DNA from: DASZRZ01 sp963732925
GTDB taxonomy: Bacteria; Acidobacteriota; Terriglobia; Terriglobales; Acidobacteriaceae
DNA length: 64,000 nt
Direction of reading: 5' to 3'
NCBI GenBank assembly: GCA_963732925.1
Contig: CAVTBJ010000012.1
Coordinates: forward strand, 248,001 to 312,000
Every line of letters starts with the position of its first letter. Position 1 is the first letter of the stretch. Both the position numbers and the translations under genes were made by a program. The notes below the pieces were generated by a model. The model was not told where the DNA came from. It saw only the letters and a program-made list of their open reading frames with translations, and did not search any database. Below, in pieces: positions 44,866-54,737 of the stretch.

Positions 44866-47088
44866 ATGACCTTCGGCAGATCGAGCGCTCCCACAAATCG
44901 CCGTCTCTATGCACTGGCTGGAATCCTGTTTTTGTGGTGTGGGGTGATCGCAGTCCGGCTGGTCGATCTTCAGGTCTTCCAATACAGCGAATGGCTGGAG
45001 CGCGCCCAGCATCAGCAGCAGCGCACCATCGAGGTTGCCGCCCGCCGGGGCGCCATCTACGACCGCAATGGCCGCGAGCTGGCTATGTCGATCTCGGTGG
45101 ATTCTATTTTCGCGGTGCCCGCTGAAATTCCCGATCCCGCGACTACGGCCGGCTTGCTGGCCCGCGTGCTGAACGCGGACCCGCATGACATTTTTGCCAA
45201 GCTCGATCGTTCCCGCACCTTTACCTGGATTGCGCGCAAGGTGGATGCCGAGACCAGCCAGCGCATTCGCGACCTGAACCTGCGGGGCATTTACTTCCAG
45301 AAAGAATCGAAGCGCTTTTATCCCAAGCGGGAACTGGCCGCCCAGGTGCTGGGTTGGGTGGGAATGGACGACGAAGGCATGGGCGGCCTGGAGCACGTCT
45401 ATGACGACAAACTGCACGGCCGTCCCGGCGCCATGTACGTCACCATGGACGCGCGCCGCAAGTGGTTCGGCCGGGTCGAGCGCAATCCCGAGCCCGGTCA
45501 GAATCTGGTCCTGACCGTCGACGAAAAGATCCAGTACATCGCTGAACGCGAGCTGGAAAGGGCGATGAAGGAAACACAGGCAAAGGACGGGACCGTCATC
45601 GTCGAAAATCCCCATACTGGCGAAATTCTGGCTCTGGCAAACCGTCCGACCTTCAATCCCAATAACTTCCGCAACATTCCGCGAGGAGCGCTCACCAACC
45701 GCGCGGTCACGGACGTCTATGAGCCCGGCTCCACTTTCAAGGTGGTCACTATCTCCGGGGCGCTGGACGAAAAGCTAACCACGCCCAATGAGTTGATCGA
45801 TTGCCAGCATGGCGCGATTGTCGTCAATGGGCTTCGCATTCGCGATCACGCTTCTTATGGGCTGCTGCCGGTCAATATGGTGCTGGCCCACTCCAGCGAC
45901 GTGGGTACGATCAAGCTGGGCCTGCGGCTGGGCGACGAGCGCCTCGACCACTACATCCGGGCCTACAACTTCGGCAAGCTCACAGGTATCGAGCTGCCGG
46001 GCGAGTCCCGCGGAATCAAACGTCCGCTGGATCAGTGGTCCAAAGTTTCCATCGCCGCGCTCTCATTCGGGCAGGAGATCGGGGTGACCCCGGTGCAATT
46101 GATTGCCATGATCTCCACCATCGCGAACGATGGGGTTTGGACGGGACCGCGGATCGTGGCCGGCCTGACCGCGCCGGGAGCCACTCCCAAAAATATTTCT
46201 TTTACACCCCAGGCTCAGCACCGCGTGATCTCGACCATGACCGCGGCCGAAATGAAGCGCATGATGGAGGCGGTAGTTCTGTTCGGCACGGGCAAGAAGG
46301 CCATCCTCGATGGATATACCTCCGCCGGCAAAACCGGCACCGCGCAAAAGGTCGATCCCGAGACCCATGCCTACTCGCGTACTAACTACGTTGCTTCGTT
46401 CGCCGGTTTCGCCCCGGTCAACAATCCGGCAATCAGCATTCTTGTTGTCCTCGATTCTGCCAAGGGATTGCACCAGGGCGGCCAGATTTGTGCGCCCGTG
46501 TGGGCGCGGATCGCACAGCAGGTTCTCGAGTACCTGAATGTGCCCCACGATGTCGAACCTCGGGAGAGCGAGCAAAATATTCTGCGCGCCTCCGCCAACG
46601 ATTCCGAACTGGAAGATGGCTCTCCGGAGCGGCTGGGCGACCAGCTGGACGTCGCGCAAACTCGGGATGAGTCTTCCGGGAATGCCCCCCAAGAAGTGGC
46701 CTCGCAGGAAAGTGCCGCGGCGTCCTCGGTGGATGGCGGCAGCATGGGGAACGCATTCAGCACGCGCCAGGGAACTGCGAAGCTTGTGGCCCTAGCCTCC
46801 GCCAAAACCGCGGACAGCAGGGAACAACAGCAAAGCACCGGTCCGCCAGTGACGCCCGCTGCAATCAAGGCTTCCGGCGCCGACGCCGGGGCGGTTGTGC
46901 TCAACGTTGCCGAGGGAGCTGTGGTTCCTTCGCTGATTGGCAAACCATTGCGTGCCGCTATCGAAGAGACGCGGCAAGCCGGGTTTCAGCTGGAAGCCAT
47001 TGGAGACGGGGTTGCCCGCGAGCAATCTCCTCCGCCCGGGGCTCGGCTGCCGCTGGGCGGCAAAGTGTCGGTTCATTTCGCGCGGTGA
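44866..47088 (+). CDS. ftsI: Septal peptidoglycan transpeptidase FtsI (class B PBP) with C-terminal PASTA domain
   Basis: A 740-aa class B penicillin-binding protein that crosslinks septal peptidoglycan. It has one N-terminal membrane helix (LYALAGILFLWCGVIAVRLV), a dimerisation/pedestal domain with RRGAIYDRNGRELAMS, and then the transpeptidase. SxxK is STFK at about residue 289, motif 2 is SSD at about 343 (usually SxN), and KTG is AGKTGTAQK at about 489. A long low-complexity linker (about 560-670) leads to a PASTA domain (VVPSLIGKPLRAAIEETRQA). An in-frame GTG at 44809 would add 19 residues; neither start has a good ribosome site. Confidence 0.93.
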   Translation: MTFGRSSAPTNRRLYALAGILFLWCGVIAVRLVDLQVFQYSEWLERAQHQQQRTIEVAARRGAIYDRNGRELAMSISVDSIFAVPAEIPDPATTAGLLARVLNADPHDIFAKLDRSRTFTWIARKVDAETSQRIRDLNLRGIYFQKESKRFYPKRELAAQVLGWVGMDDEGMGGLEHVYDDKLHGRPGAMYVTMDARRKWFGRVERNPEPGQNLVLTVDEKIQYIAERELERAMKETQAKDGTVIVENPHTGEILALANRPTFNPNNFRNIPRGALTNRAVTDVYEPGSTFKVVTISGALDEKLTTPNELIDCQHGAIVVNGLRIRDHASYGLLPVNMVLAHSSDVGTIKLGLRLGDERLDHYIRAYNFGKLTGIELPGESRGIKRPLDQWSKVSIAALSFGQEIGVTPVQLIAMISTIANDGVWTGPRIVAGLTAPGATPKNISFTPQAQHRVISTMTAAEMKRMMEAVVLFGTGKKAILDGYTSAGKTGTAQKVDPETHAYSRTNYVASFAGFAPVNNPAISILVVLDSAKGLHQGGQICAPVWARIAQQVLEYLNVPHDVEPRESEQNILRASANDSELEDGSPERLGDQLDVAQTRDESSGNAPQEVASQESAAASSVDGGSMGNAFSTRQGTAKLVALASAKTADSREQQQSTGPPVTPAAIKASGADAGAVVLNVAEGAVVPSLIGKPLRAAIEETRQAGFQLEAIGDGVAREQSPPPGARLPLGGKVSVHFAR

Positions 47089-47175
47089 GCCCGCAGCAAA
47101 CCGCAAGGTGAACCTGGAAGAGGGTCTAAATTCTTCTGCGTTCGGCCACAACCTTACGCTGATTTAGGGAAATCC

Positions 47176-47646
47176 ATGTCTGCTGCCTTCAGTCGTTATC
47201 CTGACCGTTACGAGATTGCCATCCGCCCGCGCAGCGTTTCGCGCGTTTACGTCGATACCGGCTTCGACCTGCAGTTTTTCGATGACGGCGACCAGACTGG
47301 AGTCCGCATCGAGAACCCCATCGCCGTGGTGACGGAGAATCCCCGGCCCGTTCCCCGCAGAGACGGCGCCGAGGATACCGCCCTGGGAAAGATCGTGGTT
47401 TCTTCCACGGCCTTGCGCAAGGGAAAGATCCTGGAAATCATGTTCGCTCCCGGCGTCCGCTTCTGGGTGGAACCGCACGCCGATGAAGACGGATGGGGTC
47501 CCTATGGTATTCAGGGGCAGGTGATTGTGTGCCTGCCGGGCAGTGAGATGTGTATCTGGTACGGGCGTCCTAAGCGGGCCGCGATGCCCGTGATGCTGGA
47601 GTCCGTGGCCGAACCGGCAGTAAATCGCTCGTCTATAATTGAATGA
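47176..47646 (+). CDS. Hypothetical protein between ftsI and murE
   Basis: A 156-aa soluble protein, beta-rich and without signal peptide or membrane helix, with YEIAIRPRSVSRVYVDTGFD, LEIMFAPGVRFWVEPHADED and a Trp/Gly/Tyr segment (GWGPYGIQGQVIVCLPG). An AGGGAAA ribosome site precedes the ATG. Its end overlaps the first possible murE start, so it belongs to the operon. I recognise no family and no catalytic motif. Confidence 0.65.
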   Translation: MSAAFSRYPDRYEIAIRPRSVSRVYVDTGFDLQFFDDGDQTGVRIENPIAVVTENPRPVPRRDGAEDTALGKIVVSSTALRKGKILEIMFAPGVRFWVEPHADEDGWGPYGIQGQVIVCLPGSEMCIWYGRPKRAAMPVMLESVAEPAVNRSSIIE

Positions 47647-47650
47647 AGCG

Positions 47651-49195
47651 ATGAACTTCCAGCAGCTTCTGGACGGCGCGGAGGTCCTGTTCCAGCGTGG
47701 GAACCCCACCCTTCGTGGGTTGGAATATGATTCCCGGCGCATCCAGCCCGGCTTCGTCTTCGTGGCCATGAAGGGCGAAATCACCGATGGGAACCGTTAT
47801 ATTGACGCGGCAGTGGCAAAGGGCGCTGTAGCCGTCGTCAGCGATTCTCCCCAAGTCGAGCCGCAGGGTGAGCTCGCGTGGGCGCGCGTAGAGCATGGAC
47901 GCCGCGCTCTCGCCCGCTTGAGCGCGAACTTTTACAAGCGCCCCGCCGAGCGCCTGATCCTGAGCGGCATTACCGGCACCAACGGTAAGAGCACCACCGC
48001 GTATCTGCTGGAATCCATTCTCAACGCGGCGCGGTGCAAGACCGCGCTCCTCGGTACCATTGAGTACCATATCGGCGAGCACGTGGTTCCGTCGCCGCAC
48101 ACCACGCCGGAAGCGCTGGAGTTGAATCGCTTTCTTGCCCGGGCCGTCGGCGAGGGCGTGAGCGAAGCCGTGATGGAGGTCTCCTCCCATGCGCTGGCGC
48201 AGCAGCGCGTCTTCGGCATTCCCTACGACGTGGCGGTGTTTACCAACCTCACCCGCGACCACCTCGACTACCATCACACCTTCGAGGAATACTTCGAAGC
48301 AAAGAAAATGCTGTTTGCGGGCGTAGGGACGGAGCCTCCACGGGCCGCCGTGATCAATATTGACGACCCGCACGGCTCTTCGTTGCTCCGCTATGCCAAG
48401 GCGCGCAGCCCGGTGGTGTTGACCTATGGTTGGCAAAGCGGGGGCTTCTTCGCTCGCAACGTGGACATCGGCCTCAACGGCACGCGCTTCGATCTCGCGA
48501 CTCCTGATGGAGTGGTTCCCTTGTTTTCGCCACTGGTCGGCAAGATCAACGTCTACAATATCGCCGCGGCATGCGCCGCCGCCTACGCCCGCGGCGTTGG
48601 GCAGGAGGCGATGGCAGCAGGCGTGGCCAATCTGGACCGCGTTCCCGGCCGCTTCGAGCGCCTGGACTGCGGCCAGCCCTTCACCGTGGTCGTGGACTAT
48701 GCGCACACCGATGATGCACTGCGCAACCTGACCTCGGTGGCTCGCGAGTTTATCCGCCGCGACGGCGTGCATGGGCGCGTCATTACTCTGTTCGGGTGCG
48801 GCGGGGACCGCGACCGCGCCAAGCGGCCGCTGATGGGGGAAGCCGCCGGCGAGGGCAGCGATTTTGTAGTGCTGACATCCGACAATCCCCGCAGCGAAGA
48901 CCCGCTGGCCATCATCGCGGACGCCCTTCCCGGACTCCAGAAAACCGGCGTGCGCTATGCCGTCGAGCCGGATCGCCGCAAGGCAATCGTTTTGGCCATT
49001 GCCGAAGCGCGTCCCGGCGATATTGTGCTGCTTGCCGGCAAAGGACACGAGACGGTACAAATCACCGCCGAAGGTGAGGTCCCGTTCAATGAGACGGAGG
49101 TTGCCGCGGAGGCGCTGCACGCTGCCGGTTACGCCCAAGCGAAAAACGCAGCCTCCCCGGTGCGTTCCGCGCCCGGCTCGGGAGGTCGCTCATGA
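47651..49195 (+). CDS. murE: UDP-MurNAc-L-Ala-D-Glu:meso-diaminopimelate ligase
   Basis: A Mur ligase adding the third stem residue. N-terminal UDP-binding part has LEYDSRRIQPGFVFVAMKGE; the ATP site is GITGTNGKSTTAYLLESIL; central EVSSHALAQQRV and FTNLTRDHLDYH; and the DNPR motif in LTSDNPRSEDPL marks meso-DAP rather than lysine. Length 514 aa. The ATG at 47651 is preferred; a TTG at 47639 adds four residues. It overlaps murF by ATGA. Confidence 0.95.
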   Translation: MNFQQLLDGAEVLFQRGNPTLRGLEYDSRRIQPGFVFVAMKGEITDGNRYIDAAVAKGAVAVVSDSPQVEPQGELAWARVEHGRRALARLSANFYKRPAERLILSGITGTNGKSTTAYLLESILNAARCKTALLGTIEYHIGEHVVPSPHTTPEALELNRFLARAVGEGVSEAVMEVSSHALAQQRVFGIPYDVAVFTNLTRDHLDYHHTFEEYFEAKKMLFAGVGTEPPRAAVINIDDPHGSSLLRYAKARSPVVLTYGWQSGGFFARNVDIGLNGTRFDLATPDGVVPLFSPLVGKINVYNIAAACAAAYARGVGQEAMAAGVANLDRVPGRFERLDCGQPFTVVVDYAHTDDALRNLTSVAREFIRRDGVHGRVITLFGCGGDRDRAKRPLMGEAAGEGSDFVVLTSDNPRSEDPLAIIADALPGLQKTGVRYAVEPDRRKAIVLAIAEARPGDIVLLAGKGHETVQITAEGEVPFNETEVAAEALHAAGYAQAKNAASPVRSAPGSGGRS

Positions 49196-50687
49196 AGCTC
49201 AGCTTGGGTAGGATCGCGGAGTTCATAGATGCGGGAGCGATGGCGCCCTCAGGGTTCGATTCCCAGGCTGTCGCTACCGGGTATTCCATCGATTCCCGCA
49301 CGCTGAAGCCGGGAGAGTTGTTCTTCGCCGTGAAAGGCGAGCGGCTGGACGGTCACGATTTCGTGGAAGCGGCGCTGGCTGCGGGCGCGGTCGCAGCCGT
49401 CATTGACCGCAAGCACTCCTCGCGTTATGCCGAAGGCAACAAACTTCTCCTTGTGGACGATCCCCTGGAGGCCCTGCAGGCCCTCGGCACGGCCGTCCGC
49501 AAGTTGTGGGCGGCATCTCCTTCCGGTCCCCGAGAGCCGGGGTGCGGGCCGCGTTCCCGCCGCCTGATTGCGATTACGGGCTCGGCGGGCAAGACGACCA
49601 CCAAGGAAACCTTGGCTACCGTGCTCTCCGTGCAGTTTAATGTGCTGAAATCGCAAGGTAATCTGAATAATCACTTCGGACTTCCCCTGCAACTCCTGCG
49701 CCTGGAATGCGAGCACGAACTAGCCGTGGTGGAGATGGGCATGTCGCACGCCGGAGAAATTGCCGCGCTGGCACGCATCGCCCTGCCGGACATGGGAGTG
49801 GTGACCTGCGTCGCGCCGGTTCACCTTGGCTACTTTGAGTCCGTGGCGGAAATTGCCCGCGCCAAATACGAGCTGATTCAGGGACTCCCGCCCAGCGGCA
49901 CGGCCGTGCTGAATGGCGACGATCCTTATGTTTCCCAGTTCGGCCGCGACTTCCCCGGCAAAGTGCTCACTTTTGCCGTTCATCATCCCGCCGATGTGCG
50001 CGCGGAAAACATCCACCACCACGGCCTGCAAGGCTCCACGTTCCAGATTGTTGCCGGGGATGCCAGCATGCCTGCCCGCCTTCCCCTGCTTGGAGAGCAC
50101 AACATTTACAACGCGCTGGCGGCCGTTGCCGTGGCTCTGGAGTGCGGAGTCCCGCTGGAATCGGCCGCCGCGGCCCTGCTTTTGCTGTCGCCGCCCGACA
50201 AGCGGGGCCAGGTGTTGCAGCTAGGCGGCGTGACTGTCATCAACGATTGCTACAATTCCAATCCAAAAGCCCTGGATTCCATGGTGAACGCCTTGGCGGC
50301 CATGAAGCCCGCCAGCGGAGAGGCCCGTCCGGACGGCGAATCGTCGTTGCCGGGGAAATGCTGGAGCTGGGAAAGGCGGCGGTCGAATTGCATCGCGGGA
50401 GCGGCCGTTCGATGGCCGGACGAGAAAATTGATGTCCTGGTGGGAGTGCGTGGCATAGCGCGAGAGATGGTAGATGCCGCCCGCGAGTCCGGCATGAACG
50501 CCGAATTTGTGGAAACCTCCGAGCAGGCGGGCGAATGGCTTGCGCAACACGTGCGGCCGGGAGACGTTGTGCTGCTGAAGGCATCCCGCGGGGCGTGCGC
50601 CTGGAGCGCGCCTTGGAGGTTTGGACCGAACGCCTGCAAGCGCGGGAGCAAGGCCAGGAACAGGGCACTGCGAGTTCAAAATCTTGA
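49192..50687 (+). CDS. murF: UDP-MurNAc-tripeptide:D-Ala-D-Ala ligase (frameshifts in C-terminal third)
   Basis: Completes the cytosolic peptidoglycan precursor. It has TGYSIDSRTLKPGELFFAVK, the ATP site AITGSAGKTTTKETLATVLS, NLNNHFGLPLQLLRLE, VVEMGMSHAGEIAALARIAL and VINDCYNSNPKALDSMVNAL. After that the frame changes near 50322, returns near 50430, and leaves again near 50585. Reading through gives RRIVVAGEMLELGKAAVELH, then VRPGDVVLLKASRGVRLERA and a stop at 50687. An essential gene with three small indels points to sequencing error. Confidence 0.92.
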
Positions 50688-50764
50688 ATGGCTTCGCGCG
50701 CCGCGGCTCGGGGCAGGCTTGAAGGGCACATGACAATGCAAGCTAAAGGGAAGGGGTAGGGAGT

Positions 50765-51895
50765 TTGCTTTATTGGCTGCTGTATCAGGTGCTGTTTCAG
50801 TATTTCAGCCCCTTTCGCATCTTTCGCTATCTCACCTTCCGGACGGCTTTCGCCAGCCTGACCGCCTGTTCCTTGGGCTGATTGTCGGTCCCGTGGTGGT
50901 GCGGCGGCTGCGCGAGTTCCAGATTGCCCAGTACATCCGGGAAGAAGGCCCCAAGGCCCACAGAAGAAGGCGGGCACGCCCACCATGGGCGGCCTGCTGA
51001 TCGTGATCGCCATCGTGGTTCCCACCCTGCTCTGGGCCGATCTGTCACAATGTGTACGTATGGCTGGCGGTGCTGTCCACCGTGGGATTTGGCGCCATCG
51101 GTTTCGCCGACGACTACCTTAAGGTGGTTAACCGCCGTAACCTCGGGCTAACGGCCGCACCAAGCTGGCGCTCCAGATCCTGATCGGGGCGGCCCTGGCT
51201 TGCGTGCTGGTAATTCTCGCACCAAGGGCCGGTATTCCACGCCTCTGATGCTTCCTTTCTTCAAGACGGTCCATCCGGACCTGGTCATTCCTCCGCTGCT
51301 GCACCACGGCCACCTGTGGCCGCTGGCGTTCCTCCCGTTCATCGTCTTTGTTGCGCTGCTGGTGGCGTTTTCTAGCAATGCGGTGAATCTTACCGACGGC
51401 CTGGACGGTCTGGCGATCGGCTGCACCATGATCGCTGCCGGCGCCCTTACCATCCTTACCTATGTCAGCGGGCACGCCACTTCGCCGACTACCTGGAACT
51501 GCAGCGCATGCCGCAGGTGGGGGAGTTAACCATCTTCTGCGGAGCCATGGTCGGGCGCCGCCATCGCCTTTCTCTGGTATAACGCCCATCCGGCCGAGGT
51601 CTTCATGGGCGACGTGGGTTCGCTTGCCCTGGGGGGAGCAATCGGCACCGTGGCCGTCATTATTAAACAGGAACTGCTCCTGCCCTTTATTGGGGGAGTG
51701 TTTGTCATCGAGGCCCTGTCCGTGATGTTGCAGGTGGGGTCATACAAGCTCCGCAAAAAGCGGATCTTTAAAATGGCTCCCCTGCACCATCATTTCGAGC
51801 TGCTGGGCTGGTCGGAATCCAAGATCATCGTGCGCTTTTGGATTGCCTCCCTGGTGTTTGCCCTGTTTGCCCTGACCACCCTCAAGTTGCGCTAG
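50765..51895 (+). CDS. mraY: Phospho-MurNAc-pentapeptide transferase (many frameshifts)
   Basis: The membrane enzyme forming lipid I. Joined frames give LLYWLLYQVLFQYFSPFRIF, GPKAHQKKAGTPTMGGLL (after correction), IGFADDYLKVVNRRNLGLT, AFSSNAVNLTDGLDGLAIG, VFMGDVGSLALGG and KMAPLHHHFELLGWSESKII. These are the standard MraY signatures (PTMGG, DD, NLTDGLDG, HHHFE). At least five breaks lie between 50875 and 51570; the last 96 residues are intact. TTG at 50765 is the best start. About 377 aa is normal length. Confidence 0.92.
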
Positions 51896-52005
51896 ACACC
51901 CCGTCGTCCGTCGCTCGAACCTGCCGAAAGCCTGCCCGGATGGACAGCTTCCCTGATGGTCTTTTTGCCGCTTCTTTTTCCCGGGTTCTATGGTGAAATA
52001 TCGCA

Positions 52006-53421
52006 ATGCCTGAGCCTGTGGGTGCCGGCGGACCTGACGTCAGCGGAAAAGACCTGAGCGGAAAGCATGTTCTGGTCGTCGGCCTGGGAAAATCCGGCGT
52101 GGCGGCGGCGCTGTTCCTGCGCGAGCACGGGGCCCGCGTCACTGTCTCGGATTCCAAGCCGCAGGAGCACCTGCGCGGCGAGATTCCCCACCTGCTGGAT
52201 CGCGGGATTGAAGTGGAAGCCGGAGGGCACGGCGAACGCACCTTCCAACAGCAGGACCTCATCGTCCTCAGCCCCGGCGTTCCCCTGAACGTGCCGCAGA
52301 TTGCTCACGCCCGCCACGAGGGCGCTCGCATCATTGGTGAAGTCGAACTGGCTTCGCGATTTCTGGAGGGACACACGGTTGCGATTACCGGGTCGAACGG
52401 CAAGACCACTACCACCTCGCTTATTGCCGAAATCCTGTCGGCGGACGGCCGGGAAGTGCTGCTTGGTGGAAATATCGGCACTCCCGTGATTTCGCTGGTG
52501 GACAAGTCGTCGCCCCAGAGCTGGAATGTGCTCGAGATTTCCAGCTTTCAGCTCGAGACCATCGAGAGCTTCCGTCCGGAAGTGGCGGTGGTCCTGAACG
52601 TCACTCCTGATCACCTCGACCGCCACGGCACCATGGAAGCCTACATCGCAGCCAAGCAGCGCATTTTCGAAAACCAGACTTCCGTCGACCGGGCCGTCCT
52701 CAACGCCGATGACGCCAACTGCGTTCGCATGGCCGAAGGCCTGAAGGCGCAGGTTTTCTGGTTCAGCCGCAGAAAAGAGGTGCAGCAGGGAACCTTTGTC
52801 CGCAACGGGGAGGTGGTGTTTCGCCAGGGCAAGGATGGGGCCGAGACTGCGGTCCTGCCTGTCGAAGACATTCCGCTGAAGGGCGCTCACAATCTGGAGA
52901 ACGTTCTGGCCGCGGTTTGCGCCGGCGGGATCAGCGGTTGCGAGCCGGGCCGCATGGCCACTGCTGTGCGCGCTTTTCGGGCCGTCGAACACCGCCTGGA
53001 GCATGTGGCGACCCTCCTTGGCGTCGAGTACTACAACGACTCCAAGGCCACCAACGTCGACGCCACCATCAAGGCTCTGGAGTCCTTTCACAACGTCCAT
53101 ATCATTCTGGGAGGGAAGGACAAGGGCTCGGACTACTCCGTCCTGGCTCCGCTGCTGCGGGAACGCGCCAAGCGGGTTTACACCATCGGAGCGGCAGCAG
53201 CCAAAATTGAGTCCCAGATTGCCGGCGCAGTGGAAATCGTTCCCGCCGGTACCCTGGAGCTGGCCGTGAAGAAGGCCATGACCGACGCAGTCCCCGGAGA
53301 CGTGGTCCTGCTCGCTCCTGCCTGCGCCAGCTTCGACCAGTTCGAAAACTTCGAACACCGCGGGCGGGTATTCAAGGAACTGGTGGATTCCCTGGCGGCC
53401 AAGACCGGGAATGCCGCGTGA
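52006..53421 (+). CDS. murD: UDP-MurNAc-L-alanine:D-glutamate ligase
   Basis: Adds D-Glu as the second stem residue. It has a Rossmann-like N-terminal domain (HVLVVGLGKSGVAAALFL), the ATP site AITGSNGKTTTTSLIAEIL, EISSFQLETIESFRPEVAVV, NVTPDHLDRHGTMEAY, and the C-terminal VEYYNDSKATNVDATIKALE with HIILGGKDKGSDY. 471 aa, with a ~15-residue N-terminal extension. The frame is intact. A 169-bp gap with no recognised feature follows. Confidence 0.95.
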   Translation: MPEPVGAGGPDVSGKDLSGKHVLVVGLGKSGVAAALFLREHGARVTVSDSKPQEHLRGEIPHLLDRGIEVEAGGHGERTFQQQDLIVLSPGVPLNVPQIAHARHEGARIIGEVELASRFLEGHTVAITGSNGKTTTTSLIAEILSADGREVLLGGNIGTPVISLVDKSSPQSWNVLEISSFQLETIESFRPEVAVVLNVTPDHLDRHGTMEAYIAAKQRIFENQTSVDRAVLNADDANCVRMAEGLKAQVFWFSRRKEVQQGTFVRNGEVVFRQGKDGAETAVLPVEDIPLKGAHNLENVLAAVCAGGISGCEPGRMATAVRAFRAVEHRLEHVATLLGVEYYNDSKATNVDATIKALESFHNVHIILGGKDKGSDYSVLAPLLRERAKRVYTIGAAAAKIESQIAGAVEIVPAGTLELAVKKAMTDAVPGDVVLLAPACASFDQFENFEHRGRVFKELVDSLAAKTGNAA

Positions 53422-53590
53422 GACAGCTTTAGCTGTTAGCTCGAAGCGGTTTTCTGCCATCTCAACCCTGTGGCGAGTGCCCCGGTTTCCGTTTTGGAAA
53501 GAGCAGCGGCCCTTGCACCACACTCAGGACTTTCCTTCCACAAGCTCCAAATGCTAAAAGCCAAAGCTAGTCTGAAAGCTTTTCTCCCCC

Positions 53591-54683
53591 ATGGCCAAAC
53601 GCATCAGCGTAGATAAATCTCTGTTCGTTGTAACCCTGCTGCTGGTGTTTCTCGGACTGGTAATGGTGTTCAGCGCCTCTGCCGTGATCGCCAAGGAGCG
53701 ATTTGGCTCTCCTTATACCTTTGTGATTCGCCAGTTTGCCTGGGCCGTGGCAGGTCTGGGGGCCATGTTCGCCCTCATGCGGCTCGACTACCGCCGCTAT
53801 AAGCAGCCGGCGGTGGTTTTTTCCCTGATGGGGATTACGACCCTGCTGCTGATCGCGGTGTTCTTTCTGGACCGCTCGCACAATACGCACCGTTGGATCC
53901 GTTTCGGCGGGCTTTCCTTTCAGCCATCGGAGCTTGCCAAGCCCTCCATTATTCTGTTTCTCGCCTGGTTTCTCGAGTCCCGCGCCCGGCTGATGGATGA
54001 CTGGCGCCGCACTCTAATTCCCGCCGTGCTGCCGGCCGCCGCTCTTTCCGGTCTGATTGTCCTGCAGCCCGACCTGGGCACGGGCGTGGCCTGCTGCGCC
54101 ATTGCCGCCATCATTCTCTTCGTTGCCGGCATGCGAATGCGCTATTTCGCCTATGCGTTGGCTCCCATGCCCATTTTGTTTTACTGTCCTGGTCATCCGG
54201 GTGGCCTGGCGCTACAACCGCATTCTGGCATTTCTCGACCCGTTTTCCGACCCCCAGGGTCGCGGCTTCCACGTGATTCAGTCCCTGATTGCCGTGGGGA
54301 CAGGCGGCCTGACCGGGCTGGGATTGATGGAAGGGAAGCAGAAGCTGTTCTACCTTCCTGAGCCTCATACCGACTTTATCTATGCGGTCATTGCCGAGGA
54401 ACTGGGGCTTTTGGGTTGTCTGTTCGTGCTGGCCCTGTTTGCCATCTTTTTATATCGAGGCATCCGGGCGGCCGTCCTTACTCAGGACCTGTTCGCCCGC
54501 TACTTGGCGACCGGAATTGTCTCCATGGTGGTGGTGCAGGCGCTCATCAATATCAGTGTTGTGCTGGGCCTCATGCCTACTAAGGGCATACCCTTGCCGT
54601 TCATTTCTTCCGGAGGCTCCTCCCTGTTCGTGATGCTCGCCAGCGTGGGCGTTCTGCTGAACATCACACAACATGCGGAGTAA
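53591..54683 (+). CDS. ftsW: Septal peptidoglycan polymerase FtsW (SEDS; one frameshift)
   Basis: A ten-helix SEDS glycosyltransferase that polymerises lipid II with FtsI. The start is SLFVVTLLLVFLGLVMVFSA, then WIRFGGLSFQPSELAKPSII, VLQPDLGTGVACCAIAAIIL, YNRILAFLDPFSDPQGRGFH, GLGLMEGKQKLFYLPEPHTD and LPFISSGGSSLFVMLASVG. The frame breaks near 54185, between FALAPMPILF and VLVIRVAWRYNR; one base restores it. About 364 aa, normal. Confidence 0.94.
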
Positions 54684-54737
54684 GCACCGCCGGCGGAGTC
54701 CGCGAGGGTGGTGTGGGTTCTCTGCTGGTCTTTTTCT

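Noticed and set aside
47633..49138. 501-codon open frame antisense to murE
   Set aside because: murE is intact with all Mur-ligase motifs; the antisense peptide is rich in His, Gly, Arg and Val without domain features. The same holds for long antisense frames at 51988-53523 (murD), 58730-60244 (ftsA) and 60320-61633 (ftsZ).
50322..51600. Programmed frameshifting in murF/mraY
   Set aside because: There are too many breaks, none at a typical slippery heptamer with a conserved structure; indel errors explain them better.
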